A stretch of DNA of 64,000 nucleotides from Paramylibacter ulvae (lineage in GTDB: Bacteria > Pseudomonadota > Alphaproteobacteria > Rhodobacterales > Rhodobacteraceae), in NCBI RefSeq assembly GCF_014652655.1, contig NZ_BMZF01000001.1:62001-126000 (forward strand). Direction: 5' to 3'. The translations under genes were made by a program, and so were the position numbers. Shown one piece after another: positions 55,504-64,000 of the stretch. The stretch's first letter is position 1. Each line of letters starts with the position of its first letter. The notes beneath the pieces were generated by a model. It saw only the letters and a program-made list of their open reading frames with translations, was not told the DNA's origin and did no database searches.

Positions 55504-56696
55504 TGACACCTGCTGCGCGATACGCATCCGCGATTGATATTCTGGATCAGATTTTTGATGGCGCGAGCGCGGAAAAAACGCTGACCAATTGGGCGCGCAA
55601 AAATCGATTTGCGGGATCCAAAGATCGCGCTGCATTACGCGACATCGTGTTTGATTGTTTGCGCTGCAAACGATCATATCAATACCACGCGGGGCAATCG
55701 GGCGGGCGCGGTGCGGTGCTGGGCCATGTGTTGGGCAATGGTTTGAAACCAAATGATATTTTTAGTGGTGAGGGCTACGCTCCCACCACGTTATCTGATG
55801 CGGAAACGCGCGCAATTCAAACCAACGACAGCGATGATATCGCCACAATCTATGACGTGCCCGATTGGGTGTTGCCCATGTTGCAAGAAAGCCTTGGAAA
55901 TGGGTTGATTGATAACCTGAAAGCGATTCAATCGCGCGCGCCAATAGATTTGCGCGTGAACATGGCAAAGACTAATATTAAACAGGCGCAAGCCATGCTT
56001 GCACGAGATGATCTGTCAACGGAACTGGTTGATGGTGTCAAAACCGCGCTGCGCTTGTCCAAACAGACGCGCAAAATTCCGCAAACGGATGCATATAAAG
56101 ACGGTCAGATCGAATTGCAGGATGCGGGATCACAACAGGTGGTTTTGGATTTGCCATTGCAAGATGCGAAAACTGTGTTGGATTATTGCGCGGGTGGCGG
56201 TGGTAAATCGCTGGCCATGGCGGCGCTGGCACCTGACGCGAGCATAGATGCCTATGACAAACATAACGATCGTTTGGGGGATTTGTCCACGCGCGCAATG
56301 CGTGCGGGCGTTGACGTGAATATCTTGTCGCAAGACCCTGTTTTAGAATATAAAAAATACGATATTGTCGTGCTGGATGTACCGTGTTCGGGCACGGGGG
56401 CATGGCGGCGTAATCCGGATGGGAAATGGAAGCTAACCCTCGACGACTTGGATGCAGTCACCCAAACACAATCTGAAATTTTGCAAAATGCGCCAAGCCT
56501 TGTCACCAACGGTGGTCGCATCGCATATATCACCTGTTCGTTGTTAAATGTTGAAAACACCGCACAGGTATCTGCGTTTCTGGCGAAAAACACGCGTTTT
56601 GCATTGGAATTTGAACGAAAATATCACCTGACAGGCGCTGGCGATGGATTTTATCTGGCAATCCTCAAAAACGAGTCAATTTTAGACGAAATTTAG
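55503..56696 (+). CDS. RsmB/NOP-type RNA m5C methyltransferase
   Basis: A 397-aa SAM enzyme with an N-terminal helical domain and a C-terminal Rossmann domain (about 150-390). Visible are DAGSQQVVLDL, TVLDYCAGGGGKSLAMAAL (SAM loop), VLDVPCSGTGAWRRNPDGKW (Cys of motif IV) and ITCSLLNVENT (catalytic Cys of motif VI). The target may be 16S rRNA, as for RsmB, but is not proven by sequence. The GTG start overlaps the guaB stop. Confidence 0.9.
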
Positions 56697-56725
56697 GGGT
56701 TGTTAACCTTTGGTTTACCTTTTGG

Positions 56726-58537
56726 ATGTCTGGTCTCTTGATGAAATCAAACCTGCTTTCCGATAACCTGAACCGTCGCAACAGTATAAACAGTTGGTTT
56801 ATCTTCAATACATCAATTATTCTCATTCTGTGTTTGTGCTCGGTCGGGCTACAATTGATGTTGCCAAGCTCGCTATCGTTTTTGATCGCAATGGCAAGTG
56901 TCACCACATTTGGATTGGTGTTTTTCCTCACTGGGCAAAAGGGATCCGATGCGATTGATGTGCTCAAAAAAAAACGGGCGCGATCGCGCAATGTGATATC
57001 AGCATTGTTTCAACGAAAACGCGAAGCGGTGCCTTCGCATTTAATTCCCAAACAAATTCACAATTTCAACCTTTTGGATGATTTGCCGATTGCGCTTGTC
57101 ACCATTGATATTCACGGACAAACGACACGTTGTAATACGGCGGCAAGAGAGCTGCTGGGGTGTTCAGGTAATGAATCACCATTGTTTTCCGAATTAACCC
57201 AAGGTTTGGGGCGATCAGTGTCACAATGGATAACATCAGAACAGCGAAATCAAAGCGTCAGTAAACCTCAGATTTTGAAAGTTAAACGCGCAAACAAAGA
57301 TGTGTTCGTTCAGGTTTCATTGTCCAAAACCCGTGGTAATGGGCTGCTCGCCGTGCTGAGCGATGCAACAGAGTTAAAAACGCTCGAAGCACAATTTGTT
57401 CAAAGTCAGAAAATGCAAGCCATCGGACAGCTGGCAGGTGGCGTTGCACATGACTTTAACAACCTGCTGACTGCAATATCGGGATATTGCGATTTGTTGA
57501 AGTTACGCCATGACAAAGGTGACGCGAGCTACAGCGATCTGGAACAAATTGGGCATAACGCCAACCGTGCGGCGGCGCTGGTTGGTCAATTGCTCGCGTT
57601 TTCACGCAAACAGACATTGCAACCCAAAAGGGTTCAGGTGAATGATATCCTTTCTGATTTGACCCATCTGTTGAATCGTCTCGTCGGGGCAACGATTAAG
57701 CTTCATCTGGAACAGGATAAATTCTTGCCGCTGGCGTTTGTTGACGGGCGACAAATGGAACAGGTGATTTTGAATTTGGTGGTGAATGCGCGTGATGCCA
57801 TGCCCGATGGTGGTAATGTCTGGGTGCGTAGCAAATCCATAAAATACTCACAAAACCAAAAACGCGACAAAGTTGATATCGTACAAGGTGAATATGTTTG
57901 TATCGAGGTGGAAGACGAAGGTGTTGGTATTTCCAAAGAAAACCAATCCAAAATTTTCGAACCTTTCTTTAGCACCAAAAATGTGGGCGAGGGGACGGGG
58001 CTTGGACTGTCCACAGCGTATGGAATTGTGAAACAAACGGGTGGGTACATCTTCGTCGAAAATGGCGAACATGAGGGCGCGAAATTCACCGTATTGTTGC
58101 CAGTCGCACAATCCACGGCCGTTGTTGATGAAACTTCAGAAGAAAAAAACGTTGTCCGAGCCAATGGTTTGTCAGGTGCGCTGGCTCTGTTGGTCGAGGA
58201 TGAAGATCCCGTGCGTGCCTTTGCTACCCGTGCGTTGGAATTACAGGGTGTAAACGTTGTTGCCGCACGGTCTGGCGAAGAAGCGGTGGATTTGGTCAAA
58301 AAACATTGTGATCGGATCGATGTGATTGTGTCCGATGTCATTATGCCTGGTATGAACGGCCCTGAATGGGTGCGAAAGGCGCGCAAAGATTGCCCAAATG
58401 CCAAAGTGATATTCATGTCAGGTTACGCAGAAGAAGTGTTCGAAGACAAAAATAATACCATTGAAGATTACGAATTTCTGGCCAAACCGTTTTCGCTTCA
58501 AGCTTTGGTGGAAATGGTATCGAAAACCGTCGCCTAA
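56726..58537 (+). CDS. cckA: CckA-like hybrid histidine kinase
   Basis: A 603-aa membrane kinase with two helices near the N-terminus (about 22-44 and 50-70), a PAS domain (about 115-225), HisKA with IGQLAGGVAHDFNNLLTAI (catalytic His), HATPase (NLVVNARDAMPDGG, GTGLGLSTAYGIV) and a C-terminal receiver with the phosphoacceptor in VIVSDVIMPGMNG. The H-box context AGGVAHDFNNLL is characteristic of CckA, which phosphorylates ChpT and thereby CtrA; in Rhodobacterales this pathway controls motility and gene-transfer agents. recA and alaS follow nearby, a common arrangement. Confidence 0.9.
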   Translation: MSGLLMKSNLLSDNLNRRNSINSWFIFNTSIILILCLCSVGLQLMLPSSLSFLIAMASVTTFGLVFFLTGQKGSDAIDVLKKKRARSRNVISALFQRKREAVPSHLIPKQIHNFNLLDDLPIALVTIDIHGQTTRCNTAARELLGCSGNESPLFSELTQGLGRSVSQWITSEQRNQSVSKPQILKVKRANKDVFVQVSLSKTRGNGLLAVLSDATELKTLEAQFVQSQKMQAIGQLAGGVAHDFNNLLTAISGYCDLLKLRHDKGDASYSDLEQIGHNANRAAALVGQLLAFSRKQTLQPKRVQVNDILSDLTHLLNRLVGATIKLHLEQDKFLPLAFVDGRQMEQVILNLVVNARDAMPDGGNVWVRSKSIKYSQNQKRDKVDIVQGEYVCIEVEDEGVGISKENQSKIFEPFFSTKNVGEGTGLGLSTAYGIVKQTGGYIFVENGEHEGAKFTVLLPVAQSTAVVDETSEEKNVVRANGLSGALALLVEDEDPVRAFATRALELQGVNVVAARSGEEAVDLVKKHCDRIDVIVSDVIMPGMNGPEWVRKARKDCPNAKVIFMSGYAEEVFEDKNNTIEDYEFLAKPFSLQALVEMVSKTVA

Positions 58538-58538
58538 G

Positions 58539-59135
58539 TTAGCGCGAGATCGTTTCGTACAAATCAAAATCTGCTTTGCGCTTTACTTGTAATTCTTTCA
58601 ACAGGGTTGGACTAACCTTGATATCCATTTTTGGGGAAACGTTGTTTTGTTCAAGAATGATTTCTTGGTCCAATACAGTTTCCAAAAATGAAACCGCGCG
58701 TGGCATATCCTCGTATCGGAATAAATCGGTCACACCCAAATTACCGTTTTGTAGGGTTAAAAACCGATGCTGCGATCCCAGATTGGCATAATCGGGGCGA
58801 TCATCGCCAAGGTATTCTTGGACGAACTGATTGAAATCAATCAATGCTGTGCTGGTGGAGCGTCCCAAATTTTCGGGGCGCTGACGATATCGATACCAGC
58901 TTTTCAACCAATCAAGCGGTTCGCGCATCAGTGCCATTTTTATTAATGGTTTTGATGCGTGTTTTAAAACATATGGCTCCAGAAATCGGTTAAACCGTTG
59001 TGGGCGAATATGTTTAATCGCGGGATTGTGTCGCAATGATATATCGGCGCGGGGTTCGATTTGGCGTTCAATCGCGGTGGTGCCCGTTTTTGGCACGGCA
59101 AAAAATACCAGTGATTTGTTTATAAAAATCTGCAT
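58539..59135 (-). CDS. Sulfotransferase-like P-loop protein
   Basis: A 198-aa protein with the 5'-phosphosulfate-binding loop motif FFAVPKTGTTAIE near the N-terminus, MALMREPLDWLKSWYRYRQ (the second PAPS-contact region, Arg and Ser) and a helical C-terminus. The family transfers sulfate from PAPS to carbohydrates or other acceptors; the acceptor here is unknown. The ATG at MQIFINKSLV is preferred over one 13 codons upstream because AAGG lies 7-8 bases before it. It is divergent from recA and converges with cckA. Confidence 0.75.
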   Translation of the reverse strand: MQIFINKSLVFFAVPKTGTTAIERQIEPRADISLRHNPAIKHIRPQRFNRFLEPYVLKHASKPLIKMALMREPLDWLKSWYRYRQRPENLGRSTSTALIDFNQFVQEYLGDDRPDYANLGSQHRFLTLQNGNLGVTDLFRYEDMPRAVSFLETVLDQEIILEQNNVSPKMDIKVSPTLLKELQVKRKADFDLYETISR

Positions 59136-59216
59136 TTTGAATGCCTTACCCGTAAATTTGAACCTCTTTACCATTTATAAACATTCATTGCGCACAGTCG
59201 ATAGATAAAGTTTTAC

Positions 59217-59245
59217 TTGAAATGTTCACTTTTTGGTCTCATAGA
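59217..59245 (+). promoter_or_regulatory. Predicted recA promoter with LexA-like half sites in the spacer
   Basis: -35 TTGAAA, a 17-base spacer and -10 CATAGA. The spacer contains GTTC-N7-GGTC (59224-59238), one base off the alphaproteobacterial GTTC-N7-GTTC LexA box. Confidence 0.45.
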
Positions 59246-59254
59246 TAGACAAAA

Positions 59255-59269
59255 GAACAAGAAGCGAAC
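59255..59269 (-). promoter_or_regulatory. LexA (SOS) box of recA, GTTC-N7-GTTC
   Basis: On the plus strand GAAC-AAGAAGC-GAAC, which read on the minus strand is a perfect GTTC-N7-GTTC direct repeat, the consensus of alphaproteobacterial LexA. It lies 50 bases upstream of the recA ATG and just past the predicted -10, well placed for repression. Confidence 0.75.
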
Positions 59270-59318
59270 ACAGGTGCAGATTGCGCATTGCAATTTGCTC
59301 GTAAAAAAGGGAATAGTT

Positions 59319-60410
59319 ATGGGAACACCACTTTTAGATCTGGGCGAAAGACGAGCAATGGATAAACAAAAAGCGTTAGAATCTGCACTGGGCCAAATCG
59401 AACGACAGTTCGGCAAAGGTTCAATTATGAAATTGGGCGATGACGACGCGCGTATGGATATCGAGGCGACATCAACCGGTTCAATTGGTCTGGATATCGC
59501 GCTTGGCATCGGAGGTTTGCCCAAAGGGCGGATTGTCGAAATTTATGGCCCAGAAAGCTCTGGTAAAACCACGCTGACTTTGCACGCCATTGCTGAGGAA
59601 CAGAAAAAAGGTGGGATTTGCGCATTTGTCGATGCGGAACACGCGCTTGATCCATCCTATGCTAAAAAGCTGGGCGTGGATATTGACGAGTTATTGATTT
59701 CACAGCCCGACGCGGGTGAACAGGCCTTGGAAATTGCCGATACGCTGGTGCGTTCTGGTGCGGTTTCGATGGTTGTTGTGGATTCGGTCGCTGCATTGAC
59801 ACCAAAAGCAGAGCTAGAAGGTGACATGGGTGATCATCAGGTCGGCGCACAAGCGCGTTTGATGTCACAAGCCATGCGCAAACTAACCGGTTCGATTTCC
59901 AAATCTGGCTGTATGGTGATCTTTATTAATCAAATTAGGATGAAAATCGGCGTGATGTTTGGTTCACCAGAAACAACATCTGGCGGTAATGCGCTGAAAT
60001 TTTATTCATCAGTGCGTCTTGATATCCGCCGCATTGGCGCGATCAAGGATCGTGACGAAATCGTGGGTAACCAGACCCGTGTGAAAGTTGTGAAAAACAA
60101 AACCGCGCCACCGTTCAAACAGGTTGAATTTGACATCATGTATGGCGAAGGCATTTCTAAACGCGGCGAATTGATTGATTTAGGCGTTAAGCTTGGCTTT
60201 ATCGAAAAATCAGGAAGCTGGTTTTCATACGGTGATCAACGCATCGGGCAGGGGCGCGAAAACGCGAAGACATTCATGAAAGACAACCCACAAGTGGCAT
60301 GGGAAATCGAAGATAAAATCCGTGCGGCCAACGGTTTGGATTTTGACATGCCCAAACCCGAAATCGAAGCGGTGAAAAAAGCCGATGCCGACGAAGTGTT
60401 AGAAGGTTAA
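59319..60410 (+). CDS. recA: Recombinase RecA
   Basis: A 363-aa strand-exchange protein and LexA co-protease. Visible are [19 protein letters not shown], Walker [45 protein letters not shown], the L1 loop region and [15 protein letters not shown]. An acidic C-terminus ends the protein. The start [12 protein letters not shown] is chosen after GGGAATAGTT; an internal ATG 13 codons later is less likely. A LexA box precedes the gene and a terminator follows it. Confidence 0.98.
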   Translation: MGTPLLDLGERRAMDKQKALESALGQIERQFGKGSIMKLGDDDARMDIEATSTGSIGLDIALGIGGLPKGRIVEIYGPESSGKTTLTLHAIAEEQKKGGICAFVDAEHALDPSYAKKLGVDIDELLISQPDAGEQALEIADTLVRSGAVSMVVVDSVAALTPKAELEGDMGDHQVGAQARLMSQAMRKLTGSISKSGCMVIFINQIRMKIGVMFGSPETTSGGNALKFYSSVRLDIRRIGAIKDRDEIVGNQTRVKVVKNKTAPPFKQVEFDIMYGEGISKRGELIDLGVKLGFIEKSGSWFSYGDQRIGQGRENAKTFMKDNPQVAWEIEDKIRAANGLDFDMPKPEIEAVKKADADEVLEG

Positions 60411-60432
60411 TTCAATCTTTTTAAATCGAACG

Positions 60433-60461
60433 AAAGGGCTGTGTTGCGCACGGCCCTTTTT
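60433..60461 (+). terminator. Intrinsic terminator of recA
   Basis: AAAGGGCTGTG pairs with CACGGCCCTTT (one T-G pair) around TTGCG, followed by TT. It lies 23 bases after the recA stop. Confidence 0.9.
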
Positions 60462-60478
60462 CATGTCTAATTGCGTTT

Positions 60479-61027
60479 ATGGAACATATTACACATGATG
60501 AATTGATGGCGCATCTGCCCGATATGCTGGATGCCCCAAAGGATAATGTAAAAATCGACACGCTGTGTCTGCGCCCAGATTATGGTGCGCGTGATTTTGT
60601 TGACGAAATTACGCTCACTGTTGATCGCGGAATCCCTGGTGAACGTTGGGAAAACGCGCCGTGGATGAAATTGGATGATGGTTCACCCGATCCTCGTATT
60701 CAGGTTTCAATCCTTGGCAAACGCGTGATGGATGCCGTGTGGCGTGATCGTGAAAACACCCCACATCCAGGGGATACAATCATTGCGGATTTGGATTGTT
60801 CCCATGAAAACCTGCCCGTGGGGCAGCGTTTGAAAATTGGCGGGGCCATTGTGGAAGTCAGCGATGTGTTCAACGATGCTTGTGTCAAATGGAAGGTGCG
60901 ATATGGGAAAGACGCAAAAAATTTCATCACCATTCCCGAACATGTACCCTATCGTTTACGCGGCGTTTTATGCCGCGTGGTGCAAAACGGTGTGATCCGC
61001 AAAACAGATACAATCATCAAGGTTTAA
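60479..61027 (+). CDS. MOSC-domain-like protein
   Basis: A 182-aa protein with a beta-rich fold resembling a MOSC domain: DRGIPGERWENA, IQVSILGKRVMDAVW, GDTIIADLDCSHENL, RLKIGGAIVEVSDVFNDACVKW with the candidate conserved Cys, and RYGKDAKNF. MOSC proteins bind sulfur-carrying or molybdenum-cofactor-related ligands; the reaction here is unknown. It lies alone between recA and alaS. The ATG has no strong ribosome site. Confidence 0.7.
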   Translation: MEHITHDELMAHLPDMLDAPKDNVKIDTLCLRPDYGARDFVDEITLTVDRGIPGERWENAPWMKLDDGSPDPRIQVSILGKRVMDAVWRDRENTPHPGDTIIADLDCSHENLPVGQRLKIGGAIVEVSDVFNDACVKWKVRYGKDAKNFITIPEHVPYRLRGVLCRVVQNGVIRKTDTIIKV

Positions 61028-61107
61028 TGCCATCCAAACGCATGTCCTGTGGACAGCCCGCAATGCCTGCGCTAAACCGCATGAAACAACATCTACATGG
61101 GTAAATT

Positions 61108-63762
61108 ATGGCCAGCCTGAACGACATTCGAAGCACATTTCTGGACTTTTTCCAATCTAACGATCACCGCATCGTGCCAAGCTCGCCATTGATCCCGCGA
61201 AATGATCCTACATTGATGTTCGTCAATTCAGGCATGGTACAGTTTAAAAATCTGTTCACGGGCCAAGAAACGCGTGATTACCAACGTGCAACCACCGCGC
61301 AAAAATGTGTGCGTGCGGGGGGTAAGCATAACGATTTGGATAACGTCGGATACACCGCGCGCCATCACACATTTTTCGAAATGATGGGAAATTTTTCGTT
61401 TGGTGACTATTTCAAGGAACAGGCCATTCCCATGGCTTGGGATTTGATCACCAAAGAATTTGGTATTCCAAAAGACAAGCTTTACGTTACCGTATATCAC
61501 ACGGATGATGAGGCCGCGAATATTTGGAAAAAATACGCAGGCTTGCCCGATGATCGCATCATTCGTATTGCAACGGACGATAATTTTTGGCGCATGGGGC
61601 CAACTGGTCCGTGTGGGCCGTGTACCGAAATTTTCTATGATCACGGCGATCATATCTGGGGTGGACCACCCGGATCACCAGAGGAAGACGGCGATCGTTT
61701 CATCGAAATTTGGAACGTCGTTTTCATGCAAAATGAACAGTTTGCAGATGGATCGCTGAAACCGCTGGACATGCAATCAATTGATACCGGCATGGGATTG
61801 GAACGTATGGCGGCCCTGTTGCAAGGCAGCCATGACAATTACGATACCGATTTGATGCGCGATTTGATCGAAGCATCGGCGCATGCAACGCATGTTGATC
61901 CTTATGGTGATCAAAATGTGCATCACCGCGTGATTGCCGATCATTTGCGTTCCACATCATTTTTAATCGCGGACGGTGTTTTGCCATCAAACGAGGGGCG
62001 CGGATATGTTTTGCGCCGCATTATGCGCCGCGCCATGCGCCATGCACATCTGTTGGGCGCAAAAGACCCCGTTATGCATCAATTGGTGCCCGCATTGGTG
62101 AAACAAATGGGACAGGCGTATCCTGAATTGTCCCAGGGCCAATCATTGATCGAAGAAACTTTATTGCTTGAAGAAACCCGTTTTAAAACCACTTTGGATC
62201 GTGGTTTGAAATTGCTGGATGATGAAACGGCTGGCATGGACAAGGGCGCGTCATTGGCGGGTGAAACGGCGTTCAAATTGTATGACACATATGGTTTCCC
62301 GCTCGATTTAACCCAAGACGCATTGCGCGAAAAGGGGATTGAGGTTGATACCGCTGGTTTTGACGCCGCGATGGATGAACAAAAGGCCAAAGCACGCGCA
62401 GCATGGGTAGGGTCGGGTGATGCAGCCGATGAAACCGTGTGGTTTGATATCGCGCAGGACAAAGGCACAACCGAATTTCTGGGCTATGACACCGAAATCG
62501 CAGAGGGTGAGATTGTTGCGATTGTGAATGCCGGTGCGGTGGTTGCCACGGCCAAATCGGGCGACGCAGTTGAAATCGTGTTAAACCAAACCCCGTTTTA
62601 TGCGGAATCTGGTGGTCAAGTTGGCGATCAGGGTATCTTGAAAACAGACAGTGGCACAATTGAAATCACCGATACGCGCAAAAAGGCAGGCGTATTTGTG
62701 CATGTGGGGCAGGTGACAGAGGGTAACGTGAAAACAGGCGATGCGGCGGAATTGATCGTAGATCACGTTCGTCGTAGCGCCATCCGGGCCAACCATTCGG
62801 TGACACATCTGTTGCACGAAGCCTTGCGCGAAGCGTTGGGTGATCACGTGGCACAACGTGGTTCGTTGAACGCCTCCGATCGGATGCGTTTTGATTTTTC
62901 CCACACCAAGGCCATGACCGCCGATCAATTGACGCAGGTCGAGGACGAGGTAAACACCTATATCCGTCAAAATACGCCCGTGGAAACTCGGATTATGACA
63001 CCCGATGATGCACGTGAATTGGGTGCGCAGGCATTGTTTGGCGAAAAATACGGCGACGAAGTGCGCGTGGTGTCGATGGGCACACAGGATGGTTCGGGCA
63101 AAGGCATGGACAAAAACACCTATAGCCTTGAACTATGTGGAGGTACGCATGTGGCGCGCACGGGGCAAATCGGCCTGTTTGTTCTGACTGCAGAGGCGGC
63201 ATCGGCATCTGGTGTGCGTCGGATTGAGGGGTTAACAGGCCAGGCCGCATTGGATTATGTGCGTGGTCAGTCACAGTCATTGAGCCAAATCGCGACAACC
63301 TTGAAAGCACAGCCAAACGATATTGCTCCGCGTGTGGCGGCATTGTTGGACGAGCGTAAAGTGATGCAAAACGAAATTGCAGAGCTGCGCAAAGCGGTGG
63401 CAATGGGTGGATCAGGTGATGCGCAAAACGCCAAGGATATCAATGGTGTGCCGTTCTTTGCTCAGGTTCTAAACGATGTCCCGGGTAAAGATTTGCGCGG
63501 GTTGATTGACGAACATAAAAACCGTCTAGGTTCCGCTGCAATTTTGTTGATTTCAGATGCAGGTGGCAAGGCGGCGGTGGCCGCAGGTGTGACCGATGAC
63601 TTAACCGCCAAAATTTCCGCCGTTGATATGGTCAAGGCCGCAGCGGGTGAATTAGGCGGCAAAGGTGGCGGTGGCCGCCCCGATATGGCACAGGCCGGTG
63701 GTGCAAGTGCCGCAAATGCAGACCAAGCGGTAGAGGCCGTTGAAAAATTATTGGAGAATTAA
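61108..63762 (+). CDS. alaS: Alanine-tRNA ligase
   Basis: An 884-aa enzyme of the usual size. The class II catalytic domain (about 1-250) includes [17 protein letters not shown] and [17 protein letters not shown], then a tRNA-recognition domain, an editing domain with [14 protein letters not shown] and [13 protein letters not shown] (zinc/editing residues His-x3-His and Cys-x3-His), and a C-Ala domain with a glycine-rich [16 protein letters not shown] segment. All motifs appear intact. Confidence 0.98.
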   Translation: MASLNDIRSTFLDFFQSNDHRIVPSSPLIPRNDPTLMFVNSGMVQFKNLFTGQETRDYQRATTAQKCVRAGGKHNDLDNVGYTARHHTFFEMMGNFSFGDYFKEQAIPMAWDLITKEFGIPKDKLYVTVYHTDDEAANIWKKYAGLPDDRIIRIATDDNFWRMGPTGPCGPCTEIFYDHGDHIWGGPPGSPEEDGDRFIEIWNVVFMQNEQFADGSLKPLDMQSIDTGMGLERMAALLQGSHDNYDTDLMRDLIEASAHATHVDPYGDQNVHHRVIADHLRSTSFLIADGVLPSNEGRGYVLRRIMRRAMRHAHLLGAKDPVMHQLVPALVKQMGQAYPELSQGQSLIEETLLLEETRFKTTLDRGLKLLDDETAGMDKGASLAGETAFKLYDTYGFPLDLTQDALREKGIEVDTAGFDAAMDEQKAKARAAWVGSGDAADETVWFDIAQDKGTTEFLGYDTEIAEGEIVAIVNAGAVVATAKSGDAVEIVLNQTPFYAESGGQVGDQGILKTDSGTIEITDTRKKAGVFVHVGQVTEGNVKTGDAAELIVDHVRRSAIRANHSVTHLLHEALREALGDHVAQRGSLNASDRMRFDFSHTKAMTADQLTQVEDEVNTYIRQNTPVETRIMTPDDARELGAQALFGEKYGDEVRVVSMGTQDGSGKGMDKNTYSLELCGGTHVARTGQIGLFVLTAEAASASGVRRIEGLTGQAALDYVRGQSQSLSQIATTLKAQPNDIAPRVAALLDERKVMQNEIAELRKAVAMGGSGDAQNAKDINGVPFFAQVLNDVPGKDLRGLIDEHKNRLGSAAILLISDAGGKAAVAAGVTDDLTAKISAVDMVKAAAGELGGKGGGGRPDMAQAGGASAANADQAVEAVEKLLEN

Positions 63763-63763
63763 A

Positions 63764-64000
63764 ATGCCAGCAGCTTATTGTATGGTGCAAATCAATGTGC
63801 ACAACGCCGAAGAATACGCAAAATACGCCGAATTGGCTGGGCCAGCGGTGGCAAAATTTGGCGGCGAATTTTTGGCACGCGGTGGACGTTGTTTGACCAA
63901 AGAGGGGCCAGAACAATTGCGCAATGTGATTGTAAAATTCCCAGATTACGACACGGCTGTGGAATTTTACGAAAGCCCTGAATACAAAGAGGCGTTGGAT
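63764..64000 (+). CDS. DUF1330 protein (3' part outside the window)
   Basis: The first 79 codons are visible: MPAAYCMVQINVHNAEEYA, then AKYAELAGPAVAKFGGEFL, RGGRCLTKEGPEQLRNVIVK and FPDYDTAVEFYESPEYKEAL. This is the small ferredoxin-like DUF1330 domain, about 95 aa in full, so most of the gene is present. The ATG lies one base after the alaS stop, so the two are cotranscribed. The family is uncharacterised. Confidence 0.85.
   Translation, partial: MPAAYCMVQINVHNAEEYAKYAELAGPAVAKFGGEFLARGGRCLTKEGPEQLRNVIVKFPDYDTAVEFYESPEYKEALD

Noticed and set aside
57703-58416. A 237-codon open frame antisense to cckA
   Set aside because: It is a mirror of the kinase ATPase and receiver coding sequence, with no ribosome site or recognisable protein features.

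Overview
The window looks like a chromosomal segment of a marine alphaproteobacterium of the order Rhodobacterales (Roseobacter-like), with lower GC than most of that group judged by eye. The signs are the alphaproteobacterial F1-ATPase zeta (DUF1476) protein, CckA, a GTTC-N7-GTTC type LexA box at recA, a quaternary-amine/TMAO-type ABC importer, and a methionine synthase split into separate proteins with a RamA/RACo-like reactivator. The region is dense, mostly housekeeping, and shows no insertion sequence, prophage, CRISPR array or rRNA operon.

Layout: 0-4 kb holds an RcnB-like periplasmic protein, a tiny two-helix membrane protein, MarC, an ABC-F ATPase, ndk and two tiny related membrane proteins. 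4.6-6.8 kb holds purM-purN and a small membrane protein, then a CAU-anticodon tRNA. 7-12 kb holds a LysR regulator, an NfsB-type nitroreductase, a large RTX protein and an EnvZ-type kinase without a neighbouring regulator. 12.3-17.9 kb holds tRNA-Asn, rnd, a lipoprotein, sufE and the first methionine synthase locus (homocysteine domain, B12 domain, DUF1638). 18-25 kb holds dctBD, purC-purS-purQ, the zeta protein, a cloverleaf-like RNA candidate and purB. 26-29 kb is the quaternary-amine ABC importer. 29-39 kb holds a CNNM/CorC-type protein, a degenerate phosphoesterase, xerD, aroK-aroB, an orphan radical SAM enzyme and zwf-pgl-pgi. 40-48 kb holds a second MarC, the corrinoid reactivator, a VOC protein, a Hint-domain protein, and the methyltetrahydrofolate methyltransferase, metF and 'virulence factor' genes. 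48-64 kb holds ppx, rlmE, TauE, a peroxidase/hybrid-kinase pair, guaB, an RsmB-like methylase, cckA, recA, a MOSC-like gene, alaS and the start of a DUF1330 gene.

How the genes work together: the most coherent system is methionine synthesis, distributed over three loci. MetF makes methyltetrahydrofolate, a pterin-domain protein passes the methyl group to a free-standing B12 protein, a separate zinc/homocysteine-domain protein makes methionine, and a 2Fe-2S/ASKHA protein would re-reduce inactive corrinoid. DUF1638 and the 98-aa 'virulence factor' protein are embedded in the same units. Three of these proteins end in Arg/Gly-rich tails. Purine synthesis (purC, S, Q, M, N, B, guaB) and the upper Entner-Doudoroff/pentose phosphate steps (zwf, pgl, pgi) are also well represented.

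The observations most worth pursuing are the split methionine synthase and its shared tails, a 75-nt cloverleaf-forming intergenic element at 23.34-23.41 kb, the tandem tiny membrane proteins with an intervening palindrome near 3.7-4.2 kb, a DctD that lacks the sigma-54 contact loop, and a Hint-domain protein set between two methionine loci.
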